DNA of 64,000 nt from Agapetus fuscipes. Taxonomy: Eukaryota > Arthropoda > Insecta > Trichoptera > Glossosomatidae. Shown here in pieces: positions 50,173 through 61,597 of the stretch; positions within the stretch are counted from its first letter, which is position 1; each line of letters opens with the position of its first letter. A model generated the notes under the pieces. The model saw only the letters and a program-made list of their open reading frames with translations, searched no databases and was not told the DNA's origin. Made by a program: the position numbers and the translations under genes. The stretch is taken from NCBI GenBank assembly GCA_951799405.1, contig OX637343.1, positions 8,060,001 through 8,124,000 on the forward strand. Direction: 5' to 3'.

Positions 50173-50215
50173 GTCCCAAGCCTTGGTCCTACGGACCGGT
50201 CCAAGCCAAGTGTTG

Positions 50216-50440
50216 GACCGGTCCGTAGTCCAGTAGCAACACTTCGGACTCGTAAATGGAAGGTTGTGGAATCGGATCCCGGCGGAGCACAAACATATAC
50301 CATTTTTATTTCCAAATTTGCTCTTCGCTGGGTTGAAAAAAATCATAAAGCCTTTACCAAAGACCGGTCACTAAAGGTCCATCCAGCCTTACAGCAACTG
50401 GGTCTTGCTTGAGTATTGGCGCTTTGTAGCGACGACCAAG
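50216..50440 (+). repeat. SINE-B reference copy
   Basis: Head CCGGTCCGTAGTCCAGTAGC, ACTCGTAAATGGAAGGTTG and GGAATCGGATCCCGGCGGAG. The body runs ACCATTTTTATTTCCAAATT to TGTAGCGACGACCAAGCTC. Confidence 0.85.
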
Positions 50441-50624
50441 CTCGTACACCTCTGCGGCACTACAGCAAGTGTCATAGACGAAAATAAGTTCTAAGTACAA
50501 AATTTTCAATCCATGATTGTATTTTAAATGATAAATTTATAGCAATGCCTAGTTGCTTTAAGGTTGGATGAACTTTCGGTACAAATTAAAAAAAAAAAGA
50601 CGAATTAATTGAAGAGTATTCATT

Positions 50625-50998
50625 TATTTATTAAGAAAGACACCAACAGAACATTGGCATTTTTTTCACAAATAAAACATCACACACTAAATGGAGCAGC
50701 ACCCAACTACCTGTCTGAACTGGTCACCAAAATGGAAGTCACTACCCGCGGACAGACACTCAGATCCAGGGACTCGAATAAAAGTCTGCTCCAGCTGCCG
50801 CGCAGAGCCACGAGGACGGTGTTTGGTGACCGAGCCTTTAAGCGTTGCTGCTCCGACGGCCTGGAATTCTCTTCCTGCGACCCTTAGAGAGCTGAAGACT
50901 GAGGCAGCTTTTCGCAAAGGGCTCAACACCTATTTTTTCAAAAACTCTTACAAAGCGCCTTTGCAGTGATTCAGTCACGAAAAGGCGCTTTACAAATG

Positions 50999-51036
<38 letters not shown>
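50625..51036 (+). pseudogene. CR1-like LINE 3' end with (ATT)n tail
   Basis: The translation has LNGAAPNYLSELVTKME, GQTLRSRDSNKSLLQLPRRA and RTVFGDRAF, then a frameshift to TAWNSLPATLRELKTEAAFR. The 3' tail GGCGCTTTACAAATGTTATT leads into an ATT repeat (about 51003-51035). Confidence 0.85.
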
Positions 51037-51037
<1 letters not shown>

Positions 51038-51044
51038 CTACAGG

Positions 51045-51165
51045 ATTTTCACACTTCTGTAGTGTTTTCTCTCATAGAAATAGGAAAAAACTTGCATTTA
51101 TCTGAGAAATCCATGTTAGCCTAATATAATATGTCACTTATTCAGGTATCGATGTATTTGTTTAC
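51045..51165 (+). repeat. Mite235 fragment
   Basis: TTTTCTCTCATAGAAATAGG, TTATCTGAGAAATCCATGTT and ATGTCACTTATTCAGGTATC. Confidence 0.7.
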
Positions 51166-51500
51166 AACACTGAAGGTACTCTTACGCCTCCACATTTTAT
51201 TCGTCTACAGATTAGTGCAATGGTTAAGGCGTCATAGAAAACCAGTTCAACACAGGAAGCGCGGGTTCGAGTCTTGATGAGATTAAAAACATATATTATC
51301 CGAGTTCGTGATGGCAATCTTTAATCTAAGTTGCCGTGGGAAGAATGAAAGTCATTCCTTTAATCGCTAGACGGCAAATCGTAAAAAAATGCACAACTTT
51401 TACTTGCCAATAAAAAGGTGATTGATTTCAACGGAATTTAGAAAGGATGCAATATAATGTAAGCTGCACAGATTATTTATATTTACTATTCATATTCATA

Positions 51501-51721
51501 TTCCTTGACTTATAGGTTGGTATGAGGCTGACCACCCATACTGTAAAAAATGTTTCACTTTGCCAATGTCACCCCTGTGTTAGGGAAGGTCGGCCAAAGT
51601 TGTAGGGTTTATGTTCAGTTGATTTTTGTTTTTTATTTGTATGTACACATTTAGCATTTGTAAGCGCGAACTACACGTGTTTGTTTGTGGGCATGCATTT
51701 GATATGAGCTTTAAATGTTAA
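51501..51721 (-). repeat. Rep245 copy, reverse, left part of a copy split by piggyBac
   Basis: TTCCTTGACTTATAGGTTGG to GAGCTTTAAATGTTAA. The copy resumes at 53741 (TTAATATATCTTTACAACTT) after the piggyBac element, sharing the TTAA. Confidence 0.9.
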
Positions 51722-53740
51722 CCCTACACTGCACGATTTTCTGTAAATGCAAATAAAAAATGTATTTGGATGTATTATCCCACATAAGTAATGGGAAAAA
51801 TAGTAAAAAAAATCAAAAATCATTTTTTGTCTACTTTATTGTAGAAAAATCAGTTGTTACAAATATGCTAACTTGTACTTCTAGGCATTATTTTCGGGCG
51901 TCATATAATATGTTCCGAATAATTACTATTAATAAAATAATTAATACTTTCAGTTCAAATAGCAAAGGTTTAAGTTAGGAATACTAATAAAATACACAAT
52001 ATTTTTTTTTTTATATAAAAACTATAACTGATTATATATTCGAGGCTTGCAAATCTTGTTGTATGGCTGAGGCTAATTATCACTAGGTTTTTGATGAAAA
52101 AATTATGAAGTGTGATATTTCATGAAACAATTATTATTTTTATCAGCACAGAGATGTATGCCACATTTATAGAAGACAATAGCTTACATCCAGGTAACCT
52201 GCATCTCATTCTGATAATTATCATCAAATACCACACAGTGCCCAATATTGTCCGTTCTGACATCTTTCAGGGTATATAGGCAATAGTACTTGAATTCAGT
52301 CTTTCATTGAAAATATCTGCCTCAACTGATGATGTACTGGGTCACCCACGTTTATTAGTCTTAGTGTAACCACAATGGCACGAGTTATAGGCTTATTTGG
52401 GGTGAAAGTCGACCAAAAGCATTTTTTATTTATTTATTGAAACTTTTTTGTATAACAGCCAGTTGTTGATTATTGCCATAACAAAAAGATGTTAAAACAC
52501 TCTCATGTACCATTTTCTTGTTCTCATCTTTATCTTATAACATTCCATCAAACTATCCATGAGGCTACCACCCCCCATATGCTTATTGAATTCCTCTACA
52601 AGTTTCGAAGCCTCAATATGTGCCTAATTTTTTGTTTTAAATTCTATCAAACTTTTTACAGTCTTTACAGGCTCTTTGCCAGTGGGAGTTGACAAAAACG
52701 AGATTGCAGGCTTTGCTGGATCTAATTGATTTGAAAATACATTAGATTCTGACACTATTCTATCTATCAAATAATTATTGAAAAAATACTTTAAAAATGC
52801 AAAAACTGTCGTCAACTCCCTGATGGAAGGTGGAAACGAAGAATCACTTATCACAGAATCACTCTGAATTTCTTACATTCCTCATTTAGAATAAGGTTTT
52901 TACTTTTGCAAAGTAGTCGGGAATATTTTTCTTTGGGTTTTTTAGCAGCTTCTTTTGAATTCAATGGTACCTACTGGCTGTTCCTCTGGTTCAACGGGTA
53001 ACATCACTGCACCTTCTTCTTCTTTATCTTTTGAAACGTGACACTTAGGTAGGATCATTGTAAATTCTAACAACTAACACATTTTATGTCTTGTGTTAAT
53101 ATTTCATACAAATAATATTGCCTGCCATCATCAATTACTTCAACCGGTATCGATTCTCCATCCAAGTCTTATGTAGGTATACGGGGTGGTAACCACTCAT
53201 CATCTGAGTCTTCAAAATCATCCTCACTTCCAGGAAAGGCCGCCACAAGGTTTTTTTTTTTTTCTATTTCAGTGATAAATTTAAAATCTCTCCAATCTAC
53301 TTTGCCTATTGTATATGAAATCATTTTACTGCAATCACACGTTAGTGTACAAGTTAACATATTTGTAACAGCCGAAAAGAGGTTCATTTTCAAACATCAA
53401 AATAATTAGTAATCATTATAAAAATATTTGATTACTCATTTATGTATCTTGGTTCGTCGTAACAAATACTTTTAATCACGGTTAACTGTAAATTAACCAC
53501 TTTCAAAAAATAAAAACCAAGAGCGTCCGCAGCACGTTTTTAGAAGTTTTGTCCAGCCACAATAAAGAAGTCATATTCACACTCAACGTTTATGTTGAGC
53601 AAGTTTGAACCTTACTAAGATGGACAGGGAGATGTAACCTAAATGATAAAATAGCACTGAAGTGAGAAAAAAAATTATTTCACAGTGATAGGAGGATTTA
53701 AAACAGATGTTACAAATATGTAACAGTATGCAGTGTAGGG
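51722..53740 (-). mobile_element. piggyBac-type element, decayed, TTAA flanks
   Basis: CCCTACACTGCA at the left and TGCAGTGTAGGG at the right, each next to TTAA (51718-51721 and 53741-53744). TTAA duplication and CCCT-type ends are diagnostic for piggyBac. The interior (2019 bp) holds broken minus-strand coding pieces. A subterminal ACAAATATG(C/T)TAACTTGTAC word appears inverted near both ends. Internally deleted and inactive. Confidence 0.9.
52624..53393 (-). pseudogene. piggyBac transposase remnants
   Basis: Minus-strand pieces. The first (53393-53169) has an acidic N-terminal-like end SEDDFEDSDDEWLPPRIPT, typical of piggyBac transposase leaders. The second (52854-52624) has FLKYFFNNYLIDRIVSESN, the conserved beginning of the DDE transposase domain. 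Stops and frame changes separate them, and the catalytic Asp region is not found. Confidence 0.7.
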
Positions 53741-53772
53741 TTAATATATCTTTACAACTTAGATTATAGATA
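53741..53772 (-). repeat. Rep245, right part of the split copy
   Basis: TTAATATATCTTTACAACTT to AGATTATAGAT, the standard reverse end of the family. Confidence 0.85.
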
Positions 53773-53980
53773 TCAAACTTATGCCGACAATAAGACACGT
53801 GTAAGTTTACGCTTACACACGCTGCATGCGTAGAAAACAAAATAAAAAACTCCAACCTTTAAATGAACATAAACCCCGCAGCTCTCAAAAACCTTCCCTG
53901 AAACAGGAGAGACATTGTCAAAATGACTCATCTCTTATAGTAGGGTTGGTCAGCCTCTTACCAACCTTTAAGGCATGTAA
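53773..53980 (+). repeat. Rep245 copy, forward, 5' truncated
   Basis: ACACGTGTAAGTTTACGCTT to CCAACCTTTAAGGCATG. It abuts the split reverse copy tail to tail. Confidence 0.75.
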
Positions 53981-54118
53981 TACACATGAATAGTTAACAT
54001 GAAGTTTAACCATGTTTATAAATAAAAACAGACAAATTAATTAAATAAATAAAAACAAAAACAAAAAAGATTAGATTTTTTTCGTCGTTTTTTTTCTTCT
54101 TTATTTCGTCTAATACTA

Positions 54119-54345
54119 TCAGCGGTCTGGCCAAGGGACTCAAGACGGTAATTTCGACAAGCGCGTTTGAAATAAAACAGCGCTCGTTCGATTCATCTCA
54201 GCCCCCGTTCAACATAATGTCATTGAGTAATTAAATAAGAAATAATTTATTAATTAATGAATAATCCAATGTTTTATTTTTACCATTTTTTCAGCAGGCT
54301 AAAAAAGGTTGGTTAATTGCATGCCTCGTCACGAATTTACTATAA
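54119..54345 (+). repeat. SINE-C copy
   Basis: GCGGTCTGGCCAAGGGACTC, TTCGATTCATCTCAGCCCCC, GTTCAACATAATGTCATTGA, then the AT-rich tail. Confidence 0.75.
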
Positions 54346-54584
54346 AAAAAATACTGCACTCGCATTGGAGGGACTTTACATTTGGTTTTTTTTTGGAAGG
54401 AAACCAATTTAGAGATTATATCTCAAATAATTATTTTACACGTCTATTGTTCTTAAAAAATGCCAAGCATGGATAAGTGCCAAGGTCTCAGATCGCCACT
54501 AACTCGATGTAATTTTAAAATAAACCAACTGTGCCATCATTTTTCATGAGGCAATCAAAAAATCATCTCCTCTTTTGTTTCTCC

Positions 54585-54676
54585 GTCCGGTCGATAGCTC
54601 AGTTGGCGGAATGCTTGCACTCCATGCCAGAGGGCTAGCGTTTAACCCCCAACAAGGGTGTTAGAAATAATTTCTG
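54585..54676 (+). repeat. SINE-A head
   Basis: TCCGGTCGATAGCTCAGTTG and GCTAGCGTTTAACCCCCAAC. Truncated after GTGTTAGAAATAATTTC. Confidence 0.75.
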
Positions 54677-54879
54677 TAACTGTAACTCTGTTGCCATTCC
54701 CCAGGGTCGTGCATGCCATACAGGTACATGCGCCTAATAGGTAGGCAATATGAGTATATGGTAAAAAACGAGTTTAAGCTTGATATTGAGATTTAAAATT
54801 CAAAATTAAAGGTCGATTGGCACCAACGTTAGCACTTCAATCAATATCAAATGAGTTGTTTTAAAGGAATGGGAGAAAA

Positions 54880-55320
54880 ATATTGTGAAATGTATTTGCC
54901 TATACCCTATGCACACGCCTGCCATCCCGCTAGGGGTGGCCAGAGCCTTTGTAGATTTGTCTTTTTTTTCCTTTACATAGGTACCTCTTTCAGTTCATTC
55001 ATATCCATCACCCTTTTCATACTTTTCCTTCTCTTACATTCGCTTTGCGTATCCCTTTCTTTAACAATTTCACCAATCTGATTCAGCCATACTTTTCTTG
55101 GTCTTCCCTTTCTTATATTTCTTTCCAAATTTCCTCTGTATATACACTTTGTAAGTCTTTCATCATCCATTTTTTCTACATGTCCAAACCATCTCATCAC
55201 ATTCTGTTGTACCTTTACTTTCACACCCTTTTTCAACTTGTATATGCCATTCACCCATTCGTTCTCAACTCTATATTTTAGAGTTATTCCTGTCATACTC
55301 CTTAAGTTTTTTTATACATT
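54880..55320 (-). pseudogene. RTE LINE C-terminal fragment
   Basis: Minus-strand frame with VRWFGHVEKMD-like QNVMRWFGHVEKMDDERLTK, KGRPRKVWLNQIGEI and MKRVMDMNELKEV, then a 3' tail CCGCTAGGGGTGGCCAGAGC (plus-strand word near 54927). A diverged subfamily relative to 2154. Confidence 0.8.
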
Positions 55321-55384
55321 CAAGCCCTATAAGAATACCAGCAAGTTCAAAATTTAAGATCAAGATTAAGATACATTAACAAAT

Positions 55385-55450
55385 AAATGTTAGGATGATT
55401 TATTTGGTAAGCGCTCTTTGATGGTTTTACACCTCAAGAGCCCTCAGCAA
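55385..55450 (-). repeat. CR1 3'-tail fragment, reverse
   Basis: TTAGGATGATTTATTTGGTA and ACACCTCAAGAGCCCTC, the reverse of the CR1 tail near 30920. Confidence 0.65.
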
Positions 55451-55465
55451 GCTAGATCGTCGCTA

Positions 55466-55632
55466 TAGAAAGCGTCAATTCTCAAGCTGGATGAATCCAT
55501 TGTGACCGTTCTTTAGTAAAGGCAGATTATGTTACAGCCCAGCGAAGAGCATATTTGAGAAAGGTTTTTTTCGAACCTACTACCTGTTAATCACGAGTCC
55601 GAAGTACTAATCGCTAGACTACAAACCTATTG
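55466..55632 (-). repeat. SINE-B copy, reverse
   Basis: GAAAGCGTCAATTCTCAAGC, GTAAAGGCAGATT and the head (reversed AGTCTAGCGATTAGTACTTC). Confidence 0.75.
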
Positions 55633-55689
55633 ATTTGATACATAATGATGATGTCGAAATTGAATTGAAGCGTTTGAGATGTGTACTGT

Positions 55690-55985
55690 AACTGTAACTC
55701 TGTCGCCATTCCGTTAGGGGTGGCCAGAGCCACTGCAGAGCTGCCTCCATTTTTTCCTATCCTTACATACCTCTTTCAATTCATTCATATCCATCACCTT
55801 TTTCATGCATTTTCTTCTTTTACGCTCACTTTGTATATCCCACTCTTTCACAATCTCCTCAATCTGATCACTCCATACTTTTCTCGGTCGTCCCTTCCCT
55901 CTTTTTCCTTTCACACTTTCTTTGTATACATACTTTGTCAGTCTATCATCATTCACAAAATAATGTGATGAGATGGTTTGGGCAT
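55690..55985 (-). pseudogene. RTE LINE 3' end
   Basis: Minus-strand frame KYVYKESVKGKRGKGRPRKV, EEIVKEWDIQSERKRRKCMK and RKKWRQLCSGSGHP, then the 3' words GTTAGGGGTGGCCAGAGCCA (plus strand). Close to the copy at 54880. Confidence 0.8.
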
Positions 55986-56640
55986 GTGAGATGTGTGCCT
56001 ACGTAAAAATGCTTTGGATCTCTGGGCGTGATCGGGTCACCAATGAAAAACCCTACTAGAGACACACTCACACAAGTAAAATAACATACACTCACAAGTA
56101 TAAACACACAATCGTAACATTATTATTAAAGACAACACAGCAACAGTGCCAGCATTTTGAGCATCTTTACATCCATCCATTTTTAGTCCTCTATAACCTC
56201 TGTAACAAGGTCGACTCGTTTATTTGTTTATTTTCCCACAAAATGCCGGCACCTCATCTGCATACAAAGAAATATTCCTCTTCCGATTACAACTTGAAAA
56301 CATTTGTCTAAAAAATACATTTCAAATTTATTGCAATCAATGAGGTCCGGACATTCAAAATATCCTTCGGCTATGTGACGTCACCCACAGTAAATTCCCG
56401 ATAATCAGGATTTTTCGCTAGCCTACAGCATTCAGTCGATACTTGTGGGTCAAAGATGGCACTAACAGTTTTTTTCTTTTTCATTGAAGTCACAAAGTTA
56501 ACACTAATATTAATTGTAGAAAATATTTGTTGTGAAATAACTGTGTTAAATTATTTTGCTGAATTTTATGAAGCTGAATTTCTTGCATATTAAAATGTAT
56601 TCGGATATAAGTACGTCAAATGGAAATCACGATTTGAATC
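55986..56640. other. No gene recognised
   Basis: AT-rich and mixed sequence. No familiar repeat other than remnants. Confidence 0.4.
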
Positions 56641-56644
56641 TAAT

Positions 56645-56892
56645 CTAAATCTAAGTTGCAAAGATATGTATCATTTGAGATTCATATTAAATGCATTCCC
56701 ACAAGCAGACACGCATAATTTCGCGCTCACACATGCCGCATGTGGACCTACAAATATAAAAACCCAATGTCAAATGAACATAAGCCCTGCAACTCTTGCC
56801 GACCTTCCCTGAAACAAGGGTGATATTGGCAAAGTGAACCATTTTTTTATAGTATGGGTGGTCAGCCTCATACCAACCTATAAGTCAAGGAA
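56645..56892 (+). repeat. Rep245 reference copy, forward
   Basis: ATCTAAGTTGCAAAGATATG, AATGCATTCCCACAAGCAGA, ACACATGCCGCATGTGGACC, CTTCCCTGAAACAAGGGTGA, ACCAACCTATAAGTCAAGGA. About 248 bp. No terminal inverted repeat, no pol III boxes and no open frame of its own. Confidence 0.9.
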
Positions 56893-57185
56893 GTAATAAT
56901 TATAAAAATTAAAATTGTTATTATTATTTCGCAGATTCAACCAATTTAGCAGGTGCATTATCTTATTTTGCATTAACTACTAGCAAAGACAGTTTTTGAT
57001 TAAAAACTAAAGATTTGTCAGATAAAAAATTTGTATGGATGATAGACTAGCGGCTCTGGCGGTCAGATTTAATTTAATAAGTAATCCGGCTGAATAAAGA
57101 GGTTTATTTTGGCACCCTTTTCAATGCTCCGACCATATTGTACTTATTTAAATTTGTACTTCTTTTTAACGGTGCGCAACAGTTA

Positions 57186-57242
57186 CCATAAATACTCAAA
57201 TACAGACAAGTTGGTCAAAGATAATTCGTCCACAGACATCCT
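57186..57242 (+). repeat. Orphan foldback-arm units
   Basis: GACAAGTTGGTCAAAGATAA and TTCGTCCACAGACA match the 15-16 bp units of the arms at 6981-7230. Only about three units remain. Confidence 0.6.
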
Positions 57243-57286
57243 AATCTATTTTTTAGGTTTAGGTTGGAATTACGGTCGTTTGACAT

Positions 57287-57413
57287 ATTTACAATAATAA
57301 TAACAGCACAGTTAAATATTATATATGTATTTTGATCGGATAATACGCGTGTAGGTAATATCCGATCAAAAAAAAAACTAACTGTGTAGTTATAATTATT
57401 GTAAATTCTAATC
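57287..57413. mobile_element. Small palindromic MITE-like unit
   Basis: ATTTACAATAATAATAAC...CACAGTTA at the left pairs with TAACTGTG...AATTATTGTAAAT at the right. An inner stem TTTTGATCGGAT/ATCCGATCAAAA follows. About 127 bp, with no coding content. Confidence 0.7.
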
Positions 57414-57650
57414 GTTTATAGATTAGTCGGTATGAGACTCAGCGCCCATACTGTACAATTGATTTACTTTGACAATGTCACTCCTGTTTCAGACAGGGTA
57501 TGGTTTATATTTATTTGACATTTGTTTTATTTTACTTTAAAAGTACACACGCAGCATGTGTAAATGCGAACTTACGCATGCCTACTTGTGGCCTTGCATA
57601 ATTGACGAATCATAAATGTTAAAATATCTTTGCAACTTAGATTATAGATC
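57414..57650 (-). repeat. Rep245 copy, reverse, diverged
   Basis: GATTAGTCGGTATGAGACTC to TTTGCAACTTAGATTATAGA. Confidence 0.8.
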
Positions 57651-58830
57651 TGGTTCATTGGTCTAAAACCTTTCAGTCGATTAACAACCAGTTTTCTGAA
57701 TGCTTTGCCCTAATGTCAGTAATTAACTAACATAAAATTAAATTAATTCTTTCTAATTGTACACTATGCGCATTTTATTTTCTACAGTTGATGAGGCTGT
57801 TCGGTAAAAAAAACAGTTAAGTGAAATATTAAATTAATTAAAAATAAACCAATTAATGTTGTCTATACTGATTGGTTATTGTTTGAAGGTTTGTTTACAT
57901 GGTGTCCATATTTAGTCAGTGAAAATTCTCAATTACAATTGAAGCTAATTTTTCTGATTCAATCCAACGATTGGCTTGCAGCAATTTTTCTCCATTTTTT
58001 ATCACTTCCCCTACACAAAACAAGTATCAAAGAATATAAATGACCAAGAAAAAATTGAATGCAATGTGGCGTTGTAATGAAATTGTTATTTTTGAAGAGT
58101 TTAGTCATTGGTGGTTCACACATTGAAAGTCCATATTATAAACCTACTATTTTTTTTTTTTACAAAAGATGAACATTGCTTTATTTGACTTTTTAATAAA
58201 TCTACTTCAGAAAATATGATGTTGCGAAATAAATATAATATAGTATTTTGCCAAGCGAGACATCTTCATTATGAATGCCTTTTTTTCCCAACACATTCGC
58301 AATCGAAATATGTACCTATATATTTTGTATCTAAAATTTAATAAAACTTTAATTAAACGTTGTATTTATTTTTACATTATCAATCCAAAATTATTTTTTT
58401 AACTGGCAAAGACTGACGACTAACTTTCACACAACTGACGCCTAAATTCCCCATGCGTACAATCCAGATTGTAAAATAACTGACAGGCCATAACCCGTCA
58501 GAATAAATTAAACTGACCATAAATTCGTCAGTTATTTTTCTGCTACATAGAGAACGCACTCAATCTATAATCTAATTATTGTTTTCACAGACCATAAAAG
58601 TGACTCTCCTCCTAATACAGAGAAGTTCGTCAAATCCGGTTAGAAATTAAGAAATTATATGAAAATAATTTTATAGGTTTTTAATTGTTTTTAGTTTCAT
58701 CCGGTTCGTTGTGAAGTCATTATGCAGGCGTGGATTAAGGGCGGTTCGAGCGGTGTGACTAAACCAGGGCCCCGAGACTTAAGAAATTAGTCTAAGAACA
58801 TCTCAATTTTTATTTTTTGGGATCTAAATC
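57651..58830. other. AT-rich, no gene recognised
   Basis: Only a short palindromic cluster of CTGACG/CGTCAG words near 58405-58540 stands out. It could be the residue of another foldback element. Confidence 0.4.
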
Positions 58831-58834
58831 ATCG

Positions 58835-59085
58835 GCGTTATGGGCGAGGGACTCAAGTGGCTGATTTTTCTAGCGTATTTGGAATAGAATAACGTTGGTT
58901 TGATCTCCGCTTGGGTCATTTGACCATAGCTTTGATCCGGGTTCAACATAATTATGTCATTGAGTAATTATTAATAAATAATTCATTAAAATATATAAGA
59001 CTTAATTATTAGTTGATGATATTAATACCTGTTTCTGGCCAGGCAGAATACGTTGGTGTATTGCATTCCTCTGCACAAATCTATT
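58835..59085 (+). repeat. SINE-C copy
   Basis: GCGTTATGGGCGAGGGACTC, TTTGATCTCCGCTTGGGTCA, CAACATAATTATGTCATTGA, then the tail with CTGTTTCTGGCCAGGCAGAA. Confidence 0.8.
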
Positions 59086-59089
59086 AAAA

Positions 59090-59825
59090 AGAAATAGGCC
59101 TACCGGAAAGTCTTTTATGAAAAATATTTAAACATATTATCTTTCTACAAAAAAGACAAGACTTCCTTCCTTCCAGCAAGCGTCATAGACCTTCCGAACA
59201 GGCTTCCCAAAAATATACTTTTAAAGTCGTTAATAATGGGTTCGGTTCGCAATAAATTTTATAGATGGCGCGGGTGAGGGGGGGGGGGGTTGACTTTTCC
59301 CGCACCAGGGCCCCTAATGGTCTAAACCCGGGCCTTGTTATTACAGAAACAAGATTAAGGTTCGAAGACCTTCCCTTTCTACCTCAGCCTTTCTCAGTCC
59401 ATTTAACTATTGCCAACCTTCCCTGAAACAGGGATGACATCTGCAAAATTGAACTGATATTTACCTATAGAAAAGCTGGTCCACGTTCAGTTTAAGCCGT
59501 GTCGATCTGCAATAATAATTATAAGATATATTTTTAAATCCTTTTATTTATTTATTTCCCAGATGGACGCTAGTGCCTTCACAATGTGTTTCGACTTCAA
59601 TCCTTGATTTCATGGACTCAGACCTCCTGCTAGGTCTTCCACAGACCTGGTTGGGTTGAGGACCTTCCATTTGGAGGAGCAGGACGCAGGATGATCACCG
59701 CGCGACCTACCCTGGATTTCAGGGAGACCTGGACGAGATGGTGCCGCTTGTTCTTGATGATTCTTCTAGTGGAAGAACTGCGTGCTCAAGGTTGGTGGTA
59801 CAATATTTTTCACATCTTTGTAATT
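59090..59825. other. Mixed sequence, no gene recognised
   Basis: Includes a Rep245 core fragment (59400-59460, CCTTCCCTGAAACAGGGATG) and a G-run near 59278-59290. The stretch 59560-59800 is compositionally richer, but I recognise no product. Confidence 0.4.
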
Positions 59826-60015
59826 ACCAGCAAGGTTCAATCAGCCTTCATAAGAAATGAGAACTAACCCCCTCGGCACCCCCCAAAACCAGAAGTGGGA
59901 AACCCCCACTTCAAGTGATGTGGTTGGCGTAACGTCTGTCCCCTTTCCTGTGAACATAAATAGGATTCATACGAATGAAGTTGCACTAAATGTGCAGATT
60001 AATTGCAAGTCGCGT
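59826..60015 (+). repeat. SINE-A body fragment
   Basis: AATCAGCCTTCATAAGAAAT, CCCCACTTCAAGTGATGTGG and CATAAATAGGATTCATACG. No head. Confidence 0.65.
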
Positions 60016-60139
60016 TTTCTTGTTAGTCTTCGATTGCTCTGTAGTTAAGGAGGTAACGGTCAGAACTTTCATTCGGAAGTTGGTGGGTGGTGATACGGAA
60101 GTTGCTCTGAATTCGCGTTCCACAGCGGATTGCGGACAC

Positions 60140-60540
60140 CATTATTCGTCGCAAAACTTGTCAAGCAAATCGGTTTGAATGGCCAACAACTGACTTTGCG
60201 TTCTGCAGAAAGTTATCGCAAGTCTGCAGTTGTGTTTGGTGAGCGTGCTTTTGCAGTGCCGGCTCAAGGGCATGGAACCGACTGCTATCTGTACGTTTGA
60301 GGTCTCAAGACGGATCTGTTCACCGAGTCGTTTGGAGCACCCTTGCAATGCCAATTTTATAAAAAGGCGGCAGTGAAAGGGCTAGCTGATTCATCAACAT
60401 CATCTTTTCACGGCAGAACTCTTTTAAACGGGAAAACATTGTCAAAAGTGAAATATTTTTGCAAAACTAAAATGCGCCCTTGCAGTGACAGCAGTCACGA
60501 AACGGCGCTATACAAATCATCATCATCATCATGGTAATGG
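60140..60540 (+). pseudogene. CR1-like LINE 3' end with (CAT)n tail, decayed
   Basis: The translation shows LTLRSAESYRKSAVVFGERA, then frame breaks, then KTDLFTESFGAPLQ. The tail CGGCGCTATACAAATCATCA is the CR1 end also seen at 50990. Confidence 0.75.
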
Positions 60541-61200
60541 AAGCCTTTTCTCGACTAATTGCATTCAGTTATTTTCTCTTGCAGCATAAGAATATTTTAA
60601 TTGTGATTTTAATTTTAATACACACATTTCTCGTCCGGAGTTAATTATTTAAACTTTCGTCTCAAATATTCGCCGAGGAATTGCAAATGACGACAATTAA
60701 AATACGGTCTCGTAATCTTCACAGCCTTGCCTGGTTCTGTGTATTTAATCAAATAATCTTTCTAATAAAAATAATCTCAGTTGCAAAGATAACTTTTTCC
60801 ATTTTCTCCACTTGCCTTCTCATTTGTCTATAATTTTGTCTTGTCAATGTCCTCTTAAAAATGACGTCAGCAAGTTGAAAGTACTCGAAGTGAAATAAAT
60901 GCTCAACTTGTGAAAATACAACTCTGTGTTTGTTTGCACATTTGTAAACTTTCTCATAATATATCTTTGCAATTTAGATTATACCCTATAAACATTTTCA
61001 ATGACGATAAAGAAAAAATACCCTTTATATATAACACTTTTTTTCGGTGTGATTCATACAAAAACAGCGCTCACCAAATAAATCATCGTAATATTATTTA
61101 TTATTTTTAACACTGTTTATTTTTACTTTTTTATTTTATAAAAATACAAAGGTTTGCGGTTCTAAGACCATCAGGTAAATCATTTGAAATAATAAAATTC
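60541..61200. other. No gene recognised
   Basis: AT-rich. It contains short Rep245 end words (near 60775 and 60962) and a CR1 tail fragment (61035-61105, ATACAAAAACAGCGCTCACC). Confidence 0.45.
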
Positions 61201-61204
61201 TATG

Positions 61205-61596
61205 ATAATAGCATAACCCTAGTGGCACCTGGTCGAAACGAAACAATCAAAGTGGTCTCTTGTCGAAACAAAGTAATGAAAGTGGGCCCTTGACGAAACA
61301 AAATAGCCCAACTGACCGCTGATCGAAAGAAATCAATCCAAGTGGTCTCTGGACGAAACAGAAATCTAAGTGATTCCTGGTTGAAAAAAAATCAAAGCAG
61401 TTTCTGGACGAAACAACACAATCAAAGTGGCCCCTGGTCGAAAACAATCAATCCAAATGGTCTCTGGACCAAACAACAAAAACAAAGTGGTCCCTGGGCG
61501 AAAAACAAAACAATCCAAGTGGCCTCTGGACGAAACAACACAATCAAAATGGTCCTTGGTTGAAACAACACAATCAAAATGGTCCCTGGTTGAAAT
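61205..61596 (+). repeat. Minisatellite, about 30-bp unit, left block
   Basis: About thirteen units of the type GGTCCCTGGTCGAAACAACA-CAATCAAAGT. The downstream units are more uniform than the upstream ones. Open frames through it are a by-product of the repeat. Confidence 0.9.
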
Positions 61597-61597
61597 A

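Noticed and set aside
50216..50285. Second tRNA-like sequence (SINE-B head)
   Set aside because: Same reasoning: it occurs repeatedly with a shared non-tRNA body, so it is a SINE head.
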